A DNA stretch of 64,000 nt from Adiantum capillus-veneris (GCA_014529385.2 CM043963.1:80241412-80305411), one strand, 5' to 3'. Shown: positions 11,423 to 23,930, counted from the first letter of the stretch. The notes: generated from the sequence alone by a model not told the origin. Numbers and translations are program-made.

Positions 11423-13659
11423 TTTTTAACCAGTTCTTCATAATAAACAGGGACAGGCACTAAGGCTTGTTCCTCTGTCTCTTCCACAACGGGCGTGTAT
11501 CTCACACTTATCAATCTTGTTCCTGGGAGTGGTGGTTGTTGCCCAAAATATGGCTGTGGTCTTTCAACCCCAGCTGGTCCTAGCAAATTTCCCGCAGTAT
11601 ATCTAGGTACATGTGGCACTTGAGGTGGTGCTACTTGCGGTTTGGAAACATACTGTCGTTCTTTCACATACCCTTTGTTGTAGTAGCGTTCCTCGGTGAC
11701 ATGATTTGTTCATTTTTATTTGATGGTGCACCACTTTAAAGGTTTATCCTGTGGCTTGGCAAATGGGCTAATCCTCTTTAGCACCTCCTCTATCAGTTGC
11801 TCTTGGTTTACTCCTGGTTCATTTCGTTGTACAGTTCTGCCAACTTTTGATCCAGTTTGTTGAGATGAATCATCATCATCTTTGTCCCTTAGATCTGCGA
11901 CTCTGTAGATCTCACAATTATCTATAAGGAACGAAGCCTTTTTTATTAACTCATTTAGAGTAGGGCTTTTCTTTATATGCAAATCTTTTTGAAGATCTGC
12001 ATTTCTCAATCCTTGGATAAATATCAACATCAGTCTGAATTGAGTAGGTAGTTCTTCCATTGGACAAAACTTCACGTATCGTTTCAGTCGTAGGGCTACC
12101 TTTCTAACAGATTCTCCATCTTTCTGTTTAAACTTGTGGATTTGAGAGATAGTATTGTGAGCTATCCCTCTTTGAGAAAATTTTTCCACGAACTCGTTAA
12201 AGACTTCTTGAATGGTCCCAAAATCTCGTCTTTCCACAGATTCAAACCATGTGGTAGTGTCTTTCTCTAAGGTGAGTCCAAATCCAACAAATTATGTATC
12301 AAAGTCTCTAACCTCTTCTGCTCGGATCACTCGCAAAAATGTTCACACATGATCTCTAGGATCTCCTTCTTCCGAATACCTCTTGTATACCCATTTCTGG
12401 ACTTCAGATGGTCTTACACGTCTTTGTTCTACCAATCGAACCATAGAATCTCCATGTCCCTCTCTCCTCATAGGGTCTGGTTCATGTCTCAATCTTCCGT
12501 CAACTACGCCTCCCGTCCCAATTCCTATGTATGACCTTTCCATAGGCGGTTCCCTTACAAACCCTCTTTCTGTCTTGATTCTCTCCTGATAGGGAAACCC
12601 TGTGGTGATTGGGATTGTGGTTGGTCCCTTGCTTTCCTTGGGATAAGAATAAGAGTATGTGGGCATAGGTGAAACTATGGGAGTCACATATGAACTATTT
12701 GTAACAGGGGCTTCACCTCTATAGAACTCTTGTTCTCTCGTCACTGTAGGTTGCAACCATGATTGTAGCGTTTCTAGATTTGTGTTGAGATATGAAGGAA
12801 AGGCTGGTATTTCTACCGTTCCAGCTTGTCTAGCTGAGATTTTGATCTCATCCTCCATTTCTTTGAAGGGATTAGTAGATTTGTTGGGGGTAGGGTTTAG
12901 TCCTTGAGTGGTAGCGAGTTCTATTGGGATTACCCTAGTGGCTATCAATCTCACTACCTCTGCCTTTTCTATTAGCCTATACTCACGTCCATATTTGTCA
13001 ACATATATAATGAGGCTTCCTTCACCTGATTCATATGAGAACAAGTACAGAGTCTTTTATGTGCCTAGCTCAAAGTCAAATGGTGCTAGGCATCGAAAAT
13101 ATGTCTTGACTCTTTCATTGAGGTATTCATAGATTCCTACTACTCCATGGCTAGTCACAACTTTAGTCACCTTCTTGTCAAACACTAGGGTGGCATTAGG
13201 AAGGTCTATTAAAGAAGGCATTTCTGTGATTTCAGAAATCATCTTCCCTTTTACCACATTATCCCCACACTTGTTGTAGTTCTCTGGATCCTTAACTATA
13301 AGGTAATGTGTTCCCTCCTCATCACAAAATCTATCCCCATCATCATACGCTAGAAGGGCATCCACTCCTTCTGTTGGTTTTTCCTCAATACATATACTTT
13401 TACATCCCCTTTTGTTAGCATAGACCAGAGCCCCATGGTTATTTGGTCCTTCTAAGTAAAGGGTTGTAAACCTTAATGTACGAGGAGGGTTTCTAGAGGT
13501 GCTCCCTCCCTCTCCTTGTATTTTCTGGTTCATCACCGTGTTTCGGTCCGCCATGAGATAAAAGGATTGCTCAGAGGAGGTGTCTGTCCCACTTCCGTCC
13601 TCTATGATTGGTGCTAGTGGATCTACCCTTGATTGGGTCACACTCTCTTCCATAGACAC
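11423..13659 (-). pseudogene. gag: Element A gag, N-terminal and core part
   Basis: The minus strand begins at Met 13659 (MSMEESVTQSRVDP). The N-terminal ~200 residues contain RFTTLYLEGPNNHGALVYAN and FRCLAPFDFELGT, of a type I do not recognise. After a stop at 13057-13059 the frame shifts into GSLIIYVDKYGREYRLIEKA and a Pro/Thr-rich linker, ending at a TGA at 12343. The gag core at 12237-11716 (VFNEFVEKFSQRGIAHNTIS, FKQKDGESVRKVALRLKRYV) is a typical retrotransposon gag domain. A Pro/Gln-rich tail (11667-11423) runs into the B insertion and continues at 2461. Element F has a related N-terminus (SSDSSSDYYIMEG versus DTSSEQSFYLMAD). At least three stops make it inactive. Confidence 0.8.
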
Positions 13660-15825
13660 TATGCTGACCTGATCTCCTGGTGTTTTCTTGTCTCCTTGAA
13701 GGTTCCTTCCTCATCACAAATACATCAATCTGTTAATACACCACTACAAATCCAAACCTTTTACTTGTGGAGTTCACTCTGTTGTGTCTTACTCTGACTA
13801 TTTCAGCTCTTCAATTGGTTGATTGCTTGCACTTTAGATTGGTCTGGACTTGCTAGACTTCATTGCTGGTGTTATCTGTACAAAACTTTAGACTCTGCAA
13901 TTCCTTCTCAATGATGCTTCTCTGTTAGTAACATTCAATATTAATTAGAAAGAACATGCAAGTTTTTCATGTCCAAATTTTCCTTTGGAAGGGTTGATCC
14001 CCTTTCTATGTTATTATTACAGAATGGACTAGCAAAAGGTGTTTTCACGGTTAAGTGGATTACTTGGAAGTCTCCAGCTATGTTGCCTGCTCTAAAATCT
14101 GGCTATCAGTCTTTATACGCATATAAAGACTTTTTTATCAGAAATGGTGTGAGTTACAATGTGGTACAAATTGATTTAGGATCTTGTTTCTGTTTCTTGG
14201 CTCATGCACACTCAGATTCTTTCCAACTTGAGTGTAATCTTACCTAGTGGCAGCTAAAGTCTCTTAGAATGCAATGATATGTCCCTGTTCAACTTTGGAA
14301 GTCATTAGGGTCAGTAAGTCTTTATACGCGTATAAAGTCTTTCTGACCAGATTGACTAGATTTTTGCAGATCAATGCTTCTTGTTGAGTGTTGACTCCCC
14401 CTGTGTGGTATTAAGTTCAATTATTGGTCAATAGCACAAAAACACTTTATACGCGTATGAAGACTTGTAGGGCCAATTGACATGAAATTTGCTCCAGAGG
14501 TAGTCTAGCACTCAGGGACTTCACAGATATTCTCTAACTTAAGTTAGGAATCAAGTTTGTTCATGTTGTGACCCAAACATGGGTATGTAGAGTGTTTGCA
14601 TTGTTTCTTGTTCTTCTTAAGCTTTTTTTTAATCCAAACTCTATGAAGTATGAATCAAGGGATTCCCCAAGGATTTAGGAAACTTTGAGCATCTATCTTT
14701 GTCCAGTTTGGCTCTATTCTGGGTTGATAGTCTTTACACACGTATGAAGACTTCTTGATAAAAAAGAACTCAAACCTTAGCCCAAGGTTCTCTTTGATGT
14801 GTATTCTAAACCTATGTGCTCAAAATCAAGTTTTAATGCCAAAGATTCACCAATTCCCCACTTTTCTTTGTTTTTGGTTAGAATTTGCTAAATACCGTCT
14901 CTAGAAGTAAAGTTAGCTGACCAAATGATATGAATTCTTGTAGTCAGGCTTAGATAACCCTCCTAATTGGCTTAGTGCAGACCACTTGCAAATTATTGTC
15001 CAAATCTACCCTAAAGACTTCATACATGTATGAACTCTTTTGTCTCAGAATTCAAATCTGTTTCTTCCTTAAGTTCTCCTACTTATCAGCATCATGACAT
15101 GTGTTCTCAGCAAAATTTAGAGCTTAAATGTGCTTCCAAACACAAGTTTTTGATTTGTTTCTTTTTACAACCACTCCGTCTTTTGGTGTTTGGTCGCCAA
15201 ATCTTTGCCAAGACTCCCAACTTAAGGTGTTCCTAGGGTATAACTACTCATTTGCACCTCTAGTACAATCAGTTTTCCCAAATTTGGTCTCTTTTTGGCT
15301 CTAGAGACTTCATACGCGTATGAAGTCTAACCTTACAGAATTCATATTTTGATGTGCAGGGTCCTTCCTGATGCCCTCTTTAGTCCTCAGAGATCCTCAG
15401 CCATGCAAAAATCTTTATGATCCTTGTTTTTCACTATTTCAATCCCGAATCACTCTTTTTTCAAGATTTCAATTCAACCAATAAACTCAAGAAAATTTCC
15501 ATTGATGGACAGCTCTAGATCAAGATCAATTCACCTACCTAAAGCTATTCCTAAGAATAAAAAACTGGCTTTTGTAATTGTGAGTAGAGAAGCATTTAAC
15601 TAACACAAACAACCTAGCCACCTCCTTTACCACCTCCTTAACCACTCAAGCTCCCAAACTAACACATTTCTAAACTAAAACCATCAACATGGGTGACCAA
15701 GGCAAGACATACGCTTCCTAGCACCTCTCTATAGCTCCTAACTAAACTAAGATAGAAGGAATACTCTAGTAAACCAGAGGGACTCTCACCTATATGATTA
15801 GTCTAAGGTCACATACCTAAGGCTT
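13660..15825 (-). other. Long 5' leader of element A
   Basis: About 2.2 kb between PBS and gag with no convincing coding frame. It is notable for six palindromes (14108-15328) at spacings of about 125-290 bp. The bases after several of them are alike (variants of CAGAATTCAAAT), suggesting a worn tandem array. The rest shows nothing recognisable. Confidence 0.55.
14108..15328. repeat. Array of six palindromes, core CTTTATACGCGTATAAAG
   Basis: Palindromes lie at 14108-14131, 14320-14337 (perfect 18 bp), 14445-14462, 14729-14752, 15015-15038 and 15305-15328 (perfect 24 bp, centre TTCATACGCGTATGAA). All share the pattern AGACTT-T/C-ATACGCGTAT-G/A-AAGTCT with few mismatches, and many mismatches keep symmetry. 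See the findings for possible roles. Confidence 0.85.
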
Positions 15826-15846
15826 CGATCCCCGGTAGTGGCGCCA
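15826..15846 (-). other. Primer binding site of element A
   Basis: The minus strand reads TGGCGCCACTACCGGGGATC, close to the TGGCGCCGTTGCCGGGGA primer site known from plant Athila/Tat-type Ty3 elements. It starts one base after the LTR end CCCGCCAACA. The tRNA is probably not initiator Met; I do not assign it. Confidence 0.75.
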
Positions 15847-15847
15847 G

Positions 15848-16781
<934 letters not shown>

Positions 16782-17070
16782 CCATAGCCTTGATGTTTTC
16801 ATCTTTGTGTTGTTTTGATATTCTCTTTTGTGTTCTTTCTTTGTGTGTATGAGTGCAAGAGAGAAAGAGTGGGGCTTCTTTGATTGTAGTTCCTTCCAAA
16901 CCCTAGACTTCATGGCATCTATGGTTTAACTCCTTCATATAGTTTTTTGGAGTTCTCTCACAAACTCTCACAGCCAAAAGGCCGGTGCTTTCCTGGAAAG
17001 ACCGCAAATTTCTCGACATATTTTTGTGAACCCGGCGTGAATCTTCCAGGGAGAGACTTTTTGGGTAACC
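16782..17070 (+). other. Leader before gag fragment D
   Basis: No coding sequence; a T-rich stretch followed by text running into the ATG at 17071. It probably belongs to the 5' leader of the element that owns gag fragment D, cut on its left by element A's LTR. Confidence 0.4.
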
Positions 17071-17745
17071 ATGGGTGATCATATTGAGCTGCAACAGGGT
17101 ATGGATTTTGACCCATCAACAATGCAAATGTTTCAAGCATTTTCAATGTTCATGCAACAACAACATGCCACTGAAAGAAGGGAGATTTTAGCAACCAAGG
17201 CCATATAAGCGGTCGTCAACAGAATGGACCAATTCAATGGCAAAGATATAACCAAGTACTTACGCGAGTATGTGAAGGAGATGGATCTGCATCATGTGTC
17301 AGAAGGTGAGATGATTCAAAGGGATCTGCATCATGTGTCAGAAGGTGAGATGATTCAAAGCTTTGAGCTAGTTGTTGCTCCAGAAATAGGGAACATGTTA
17401 GGGGAATTAAAGATGGGCATGTGAGAAATTGGGAAAAACTCAAAGTAGCTTTAAAGGAGGAATATTTCATGGAGGACTCTGAGAGAGTGAGCAAAAGGAC
17501 ATTCTTAGAATGGGTAGTCAAGCCAAAGCAAGGACTATCAATAACAGAGCTACTTAGGGAATTTGAGTGGCGCTATGAACAACTCACCAAGACACAAAGG
17601 GCCACACTAGATGCAGAGAAGACATATCTTTTCTTACAAGCTGCATGTAAAGAGTTTCAAGGAAATTTGGATCTTCTTATTGAAGATAAAGATGCTAAGA
17701 AAGGACTAAATCCGACTAGAATGAAGTTGAAGGTGTTTTCTCACT
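17071..17745 (+). pseudogene. gag: Gag fragment of element D
   Basis: It starts with ATG at 17071 (MGDHIELQQGMDFDP, then QMFQAFSMFMQQQHATERRE). A stop at about 17206 and a frameshift near 17400 interrupt it. The last part (WEKLKVALKEEYFMEDSE, ITELLREFEWRYEQLTKTQR, KTYLFLQAACKEFQ) matches the gag pattern of plant Ty3-type elements, in which a transcribed target-like gag core precedes the zinc knuckle. A 39-bp tandem duplication (17283-17360) repeats DLHHVSEGEMIQ in frame. It ends abruptly where element E's integrase begins on the other strand, so D lost its pol by rearrangement. Confidence 0.65.
17283..17360 (+). repeat. 39-bp tandem duplication in gag D
   Basis: Two identical 39-base units (17283-17321, 17322-17360) encode DLHHVSEGEMIQ twice. 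Perfect identity suggests a recent replication-slippage event. Confidence 0.95.
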
Positions 17746-18705
17746 GCTTGCCAAACGACAAAGAAGAAGTGTGGTTTTGGATATTTAAAATTGGGTTTTG
17801 TATCTGGCTAGCCAAGACTCGTAAGCTGGCTATCTGTACCTCAATGGGTAGAATTGCCTCCTTCCCATAAACTAGATGGAAAGGGGTGAAACCTAGTGAT
17901 GTTCGGAATGTCGTTCGGTAGGCCCAAAGAGCTGCCATGAGATGTTTATCCCAGTCTCTTGTGTGATTGTTCACCTGCTTTGTGATGATTTTGCAAATCA
18001 TTCCATTTACCTTCTCTACCAGACCATTGCATTGTGGATAGTATGGTGTGGAATGTCGGCGTGTGATGCCTAACTTTTTCATCAGTTCTCCTACCAGATT
18101 GCTTCTGAAACCTGGTCCTCTATCTGATATTACCTCTAGAGGGTGCCAAAACGGCAACAGATATGCTCAAAAATGAACTTTGCTACCTCTTGGGCTGTAA
18201 TGCGGGTGGTGGCTATTGCTTCTGCCCATCGAGTCATGTAGTCTACACCCACTATGATGTACAGTTTACCTGATTGGGCCCTTGGTGAAGGACTGATTGC
18301 ATCTATTCCCCATTTCTCAAATGGACCATATGAGATGATAGGAGTTTGTGGCTCGTAGCTTAATGTGCGATCACTGGCGACTTGACAAGCCTTGCATGTT
18401 TTACATCAATGGTGTACATCCCTGTTCAAGCTAGGCCAAGAGTATCCTGCTTGTAGAATCTTTCTACTGGTGATATCTAGAGCAAAATGACCGCCGCAGA
18501 CGCCATCATGGCAACTTGAAACTACCTCTGTGATCTCACTAGAGGTCGGCACTCGCCTGAGAATCTGATCCTTGCCCTTACAATACAAGTGGTCATTTAC
18601 AAGGCGGTATATGGTAGCCTTCCTTACCAGCCACCACTGCTTCTGGCCTTTGGTGTATCCTTCCGGATATTCTCCTGTATCTAGAAAGCTGACGATATCA
18701 TGCAT
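17741..18705 (-). pseudogene. Element E integrase
   Basis: 18705-18406 encodes the spacer and H2C2 zinc finger (HDGVCGGHFALDITSRKIL, then after a stop CKTCKACQVASD). The core follows with WGIDAISP (first Asp, about 18298-18306) and DYMTRWAEAIATT. A one-base deletion near 18139 (ACCCCT to ACCCT) shifts the frame; beyond it VISDRGPGF (second Asp) and STPYYPQCNGLVEKVNG (Glu) complete the D,D-35-E triad. The protein ends with HLVYGKEAILPIE, normal for this family, and breaks off at 17741. Integrase inserts the cDNA into the genome; stops and the frameshift inactivate this copy. Confidence 0.8.
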
Positions 18706-18717
18706 AGCATCACTACG

Positions 18718-19281
18718 TTAAAAGAGGGGTAGCTTTAGTTTGATTGCTCCTACGGGAACATCTTGTATTCTTTCTTTGGCTAGAGCATCTGCCTCCTGAT
18801 TTTTGGCTCTGGGGACATGAAATAGTTTCACTGCTTCAAATTTCCTTAGAAGATCCTTAACTTGGTGTAGTTGACCAAGTAAAACCTGATTTTTACAAAC
18901 CCAAGTGCCATTTATCTGCCTTATCAAAAGCAAAGCATCGCCAAACACATTTAGGCGTTGAATTCCTTGTGAAATACATTGTTCCAACTCAAGAATTAGG
19001 GTTGCATATTATGCTCTATTGTTGGAGTGGGAGTGTAATAACTGCCCGATGGAGAATACTCTTTCTTGTTGCTCATTGAAAATGAATATGCCAACTGCAG
19101 ACTGGTCCACTGTTCTTTTGTATGCTCCATCAAAGAATAGAGAGTGAGATCTTTCTAGCCTAGGACTCTCTACCATTGATGTTTCTTCCTTTGCTTCCGT
19201 GTTGACCCTCAGCTTCTTCTCATAGTGGCGACGAGTGAGAATTCCCGCTAAACTAGCCCTGGGGGAGTTTTCTACTTGCAT
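18718..19281 (-). pseudogene. Second (archaeal-type) RNase H of element E
   Basis: The minus strand encodes HSLFFDGAYKRTVDQSAVGI (first Asp), SNNRA-stop-YATLILELEQ, LNVFGDALLLIRQINGTW (third acid) and FHVPRAKNQEADALAKE (fourth). This is the extra RNase H that Tat-lineage plant elements carry after their decayed first one. The TAA at 19009-19011 replaces the GAA codon of the catalytic Glu, a single G-to-T change. RNase H removes template RNA during reverse transcription. Confidence 0.78.
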
Positions 19282-19344
19282 GGTCTAGTCAAACTCTTGT
19301 AATCTAATTAGCCACTTAGAGATCCTAGATGAGACATCCATGTG

Positions 19345-20625
19345 TCACATTACATATGGGAAAACCTCCTCCATTGTCACGATTACAAAGGGTCTAGGCA
19401 GGAGGTAGGAGCAGAACTTTGTGGTAGCAAACATTAGTGCCATAACCATGTGTTCTACTTCGGTAAATCCCTTTTCTGATGGGGTCATGACACCACTAGA
19501 GAAGTAAATAGGACGCATGAAAGAAGTTTGCGGGTCCTTTTGCATTAGCACGGCTCCGAGTGTATCACTTCCTACACTAGGGTTCGCATAAAATGGCTCG
19601 TCCCACTTAGGGGGTGAAATGGTGGGAAGCTTAGCTAGGATTTGCTTTACCTCAGTAAATTGCTGCTCATTTTCTTCACTCCATGAGCAGACATCCCTCT
19701 GGGTGATTTGTTGTAGGGGGAGGACCACTTGAGATAGCAAGTGAATGAACCTGCTTAAGTATCTTACCTTCTAAAGGAAAGAAACCAACTGCTTAGCGGT
19801 GGTGGGTAACGACAAAGATACCAGGGCTTGAATCTTGCTAGGGTCAGCCTCAATCCCTTTTGCTAAAATTACATAGCCAAGGAGAATGACTTTGCTTTCA
19901 CCAATGTGACACTTATCCACGTTGAGCTGGCCACCCAAGGTTTGCAGCCTGGTTAAGCCATCATAGACTTTGCTTAAATGAAGGGCTCGTGAACTATAGA
20001 TGCAAAAATCATCTATGAAAACCCATATTGATGTTCCAAAGTAGGGTTGGAAAACAAAGGTCACATAGCGCTGAAATGTGGCCAGGGCGTTAGTGAGGCC
20101 AAAAGGCATCACCTTGTAAGCAAAGCATCCCTAAGGTGTGATGAAGGTTGTCTTCTTCTGATCTTCTTCCACAATGCTAATCTGGAAGTATCCTGAGTAG
20201 CCATCGCACACTGTGTATCGTTCATGACCCGCCACTTCATTGAGAATTTCATCCTGGAATGGGAGGGGAAAGTGATCCCTCTTCGTGGATGCATTGAGAG
20301 GTTTATAGTCCACATAGACTCTCCACTTACCATTCTTTTTTGGTGTGACTACTTCTGGGGAGACCCATTCTGAGTCTTCGACAGGATAGATGAAACCTGC
20401 TTGTAGCAAACTTCTCACTTCTTTAAGTAGTGCCTCTTATTGGATTACTCCAAGTCTTCTGAGCTTCTGCACTATGGGTTTACTACCTTCCTTGAGTTTT
20501 ATGTGGTGTTGCACTACTGTAATTCCTGTGATCTTATCATAGCCATCAATGAACAAAGTAGTGAAGTTACCTAGCATGGAGACATATTCCTTCCTTCCTT
20601 CATCGGTTAACTCATTTGAGAGCAT
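19345..20625 (-). pseudogene. Element E reverse transcriptase and first RNase H-like region
   Basis: The RT starts with FTTLFIDGYDKITGI and reaches LLKEVRSLLQAGFIYPVEDS, VVTPKKNGKWRVYVDYKPLN, YTVCDGYSGYFQISI (first catalytic Asp) and, after a stop near 20131, [16 protein letters not shown] and WVFIDDFCIYS (catalytic DD, about 20008-20020). The connection and first RNase H (19740-19345: FYANPSVGSDTLGAVLMQKD, PIYFSSGVMTPSEKGFTEVE) lack the canonical acidic residues, as is usual in Tat elements. Stops near 20437, 19769 and 19345 break the frame. Confidence 0.85.
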
Positions 20626-20648
20626 TTTTTGTAACTTACGTGCATCCT

Positions 20649-21322
20649 CTAAGGACTGCGTACCTGATGATTCCTCTTGGTTTGTCGGGGTGTTTCAGAT
20701 TGTGTCAATCTTTTTGGGTCTTTAAGAATGACCCCCATCACTTCAATGCTACTGTCTCTCCCGTCAGTGGTGGTTGTCTCTTCTCCTGAGGTAGACGAAT
20801 ATTCGCTGGTGGACACATCTTCTGAAGCCTCCAAGATCATGTTGCATTACTTACCAGTCCTCATGTCGTAGAATATGGACTTCGCTTTAGCGTCCTTCAT
20901 ATGAATCATTCTAGTGCTCCAGTCTTGTTTAGCTTCCATAGCCATAAGCCAAGGCCTCCCAAGAATGATGGGGTAGCCCTCCCCTTTGTGTGGCATAACA
21001 AAGATGTCTACCTCCACTTCTGTATTGAATGCTTTTACTTTGATCGCATTCACAATGCCCATGCATTTCACCTTACATTATTTGCCATTTTGGCTCGACA
21101 GGGTGCCGGCCTACTTACCTCTAGTCCTAGATGGTGCATCATCTTTTCACTCATGACGCATATTTGTGCGCCACCATCTATGTAGACGTTTGAGATTCGT
21201 TGCCCCTTGATGTGGGCATCTGTGGTTGGTAGGATGTCGTCGAGATCCCTTCCAGAGATAGCCCCAGCTATCCTGGGTCTTGATTTCCTGGTACTCACCA
21301 TTTTTGTCCATTGCCTCCTCAT
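20649..21322 (-). pseudogene. Element E protease and linker to RT
   Basis: The retropepsin is seen as ISNVYIDGGAQICVMSEKMM (active site D-G-G, not D-S/T-G) and ends with GYPIILGRPWLMAMEAKQDW, the standard ILGxPW close. A stop at about 21068-21070 splits the two halves. An acidic Ser/Thr/Glu linker (20840-20649) leads to RT. It cleaves the polyprotein. Confidence 0.72.
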
Positions 21323-21428
21323 TCTTGGTGCAAGGTGGAGTAATTGGGCCCTGCATCAATACATCCTTAACTAAGTCATAGGGTTTTGCCTACTCACCTA
21401 GTGAGAAGTCCACGATGTATATCTTCCG

Positions 21429-22609
21429 TCACGGTTTAGCTGCTTGCTTGCTAGACTCGGCCTTCCCTTTCATTTTCTCTTCTCTTTGAGAGGCTTCCTC
21501 GTGCTTGGCACGCTTCACTCCCATAGCATCCACTTCTTCTACCTTCGCTTTCCCTTTGTGCTTCTCTCGAACTGATTCTTCTACCTTTTCCTTCCCTTTA
21601 GCCTCCAAGCTAATAACACTCACCGCTTGGTTCATAGCAAGTGGTGGGGGTAGTGGTGGAATGAGAGGTTGTGGTGGTGGTTGTTGTTGTACAAGTGGTC
21701 GAAGGATCTGGACCGGTGGGATCAGCCCCGGTTTCTTGGGTGGTGATGGTCTTGCCCTTGGCAAAGAGATCTGATTCTGTCTCCCCCTTCTATTGAAATT
21801 TTGCCTCCTTGGATGTGGGCAGTAGTACATACCATGGCCGTCTTCCCCGCAATTGTAGCAGTGGTACTCTTGGTTCTGCCTTCGTTGTCCTCTCCCTTGT
21901 TATGGATTCTTGACAAGTGCATGCCCTTGCTCCACCAGATGCACGGATAAACTCTCTAGTTGGGTGGTGATGCGATTTAGCAAGTCTTGCTGCTCCTCTG
22001 ATGCCTCTTGCGGTTGGGCTCTATGACTAGCTGTTGCAGTCACTGGGGTTGGTCGGGCCAAGCTTGTTTCCTCTGACTCGTTTACTCTTTCTTGCATGCA
22101 CAGCTTCTTGTCTTTAAGGCGGGCTACTTCTACTGCCAACTCATATGTTGCAGGAATCCTTCCCTTCACCTTCTCTCTAAGCGGTGACCACAGACCAGCA
22201 ATGAAACGATCCTTCTTTAGGAAATTAGGTGCTCCTTCGCCTTCCTCCACTGAGGCAACCCATCTCTCCCATAAGTCCACAAATTTGGAATCGTAAGTGG
22301 CATACTCTAGCAGACTTCCCTGCTTCAATTCCGTCAGTATAGCGGCCATAGCTTCTCCGAGGTTGTGCCTCCACCAAACCTCTTTACAAAGGCAGCCCTT
22401 AACACATCCCATGCATTCTTGGTAGCCTGGGGCAATGCATTTTTCCAGGACTTGGCCTCTACTTTCATCAGTAGAGGAAAAATTCGAAGTTGTGAAGCGT
22501 GGTCATCTTTGTTGGAAACGACACAAGCAATGTCGAAATCATCCAAAAAGTCGGTGGTGAGATCTTCTCCCTTCTTTCCACTGAACGTGGGGAAAGAAAC
22601 ACTTGCCAT
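21429..22609 (-). pseudogene. gag: Element E gag
   Basis: It starts at Met 22609 (MASVSFPTFSGKKGED). The gag core reads FPLLMKVEAKSWKNALP, DVLRAAFVKRFGGGTTSEK and, after a frameshift near 22345, AMAAILTELKQGSLLEYATY. A zinc knuckle (CYNCGEDGHGMYYC, about 21825-21866) follows a stop at about 21900, then a Pro-rich tract (PPPQPLIPPLPPPLA) and a Lys/Glu-rich tail. Domain order is normal for Ty3 gag. The stop and frameshift prevent full-length product. Confidence 0.8.
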
Positions 22610-22636
22610 GGTAGTGACTCAAGAAATTACAAACCT

Positions 22637-22638
<2 letters not shown>

Positions 22639-22670
<32 letters not shown>

Positions 22671-22679
22671 TAGATAGAT
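22639..22679. repeat. (TA)15 followed by (GATA)3
   Basis: Simple repeat between the upstream ORF and gag of element E. Confidence 0.95.
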
Positions 22680-22979
22680 TAATGACATTAGCGGCTTATA
22701 GCGGCTTTTTACAGGGTTGGGTGGATAGGTTAAAACAGGATAAAGATAGAAAAATTAAAGGAATGGTTTTAATCCAATATGGGGAGAATGATAAGGTTTG
22801 AGGAATTAAGGATTTCTCCTAGTACCGCCGCACCGAATAGGTACACGATCTTCTGTCGGTAGAAGACTTTCCTATCTACATAGATATTCACATGCATATG
22901 CTGTAGGAATCTGAACGGGAATGCTATCGGGCCGTTTTCCATCATGAACAGAGGGTGGAGTACTTACTTTCCCGTTCCC
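22680..22979. other. Non-coding spacer in element E
   Basis: No open frame recognised. It contains two inverse copies of a 15-base string (GGAATGCTATCGGG near 22918 and CCCGATAGCATATCC near 22977), a potential stem with a loop of about 45 bases. It lies between the upstream ORF and gag. Confidence 0.4.
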
Positions 22980-23930
22980 GATAGCATATCCACAGGAGGT
23001 CATCGCCTTCGTCGTTGCACGTACAGGGTGATGGCGACACGTCGGACCACTCCCAGCCTCTTGGCTAGTAGCAATTGCAGATAATTTCTATAGTCGGCGT
23101 GTTGCATAAATTCCACTCCATTCAGCTGTAACTCATCTCCAGTCCACTGGGTTTCACCCGTGGTGGAGAGCTTCTTCAGGATAAGTTGTACAGGGAGAGG
23201 AGGAAGACCCTCTACCCATCTTCCAAAACAGCGAGAGCAGTAGACGAACCACTCTTCCTTAGGACATGGGAATCTTCTTACCACTTCTTCTTCAGGATTG
23301 TCGAAGTGGACTGGTAGTATCGCATGCGTCGTACAAATCGGTAGGCGACCTTCTGCTGCTTAGCTTCAGATGACTTCCTCTTTGGCAAGCTGGGTACAAC
23401 CCAGCTCTCTGAGCTTGAAGCACTTGCTTGGCCAGATGCTTCTCCCTTCGGGGTCATGTGTTTCCAGAATGGCTTATCTTTTCCTTACCTTTGGCTCGAG
23501 CAGCCCCTTTAGGCCATTTTGGACTAAAGGTTATAACTTTGACTGCAGTTTCTTTAGGGTAGAGAGGCCTCACTGTTTTCTTTCCTTCTTTGATGTGGAT
23601 GACTTCTTCGCGATGAATGTCGATGTAGAAAATTTCATCCCCTTCGCTGTCTTCGTTGCTAACACTCATTGACAGTGTGTTCTGGTTGACAACAGTGATG
23701 GCACTTCATAGACCTCCCACCTAATGCTCTCAACTTGTGGTTAGAATGAGCAACACGAGATGGAGAATTTACCTCTTGAATACTGACGACACTGCAGCCT
23801 GGCAGTAGTACTTCAATGAAGGCGGCTAGTGCCTCCTTAGTCTCCTCTTCTTCTGTCCTCCAGTTAGAAAATTCCTTCCGCCATTCATCCATGATTGATG
23901 GTGTGCGTCACTTTCAGCATTGTAAACTGA
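22980..23930 (-). pseudogene. Extra ORF upstream of gag in element E, with a zinc knuckle
   Basis: Three overlapping minus-strand pieces form one decayed frame: 23892-23659 (MDEWRKEFSNWRTEEEETKE ... CHHCCQPEHTVNEC, a CCHC knuckle), 23669-23454 (DEIFYIDIHREEVIHIKEGK) and 23284-23000 (FPCPKEEWFVYCSRCFGRW, LNGVEFMQHADYRNYLQLLL). Ogre elements carry an ORF of unknown function before gag; this one fits by position. A zinc knuckle inside it is not something I know to be typical. Frameshifts and stops show decay. Confidence 0.5.
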
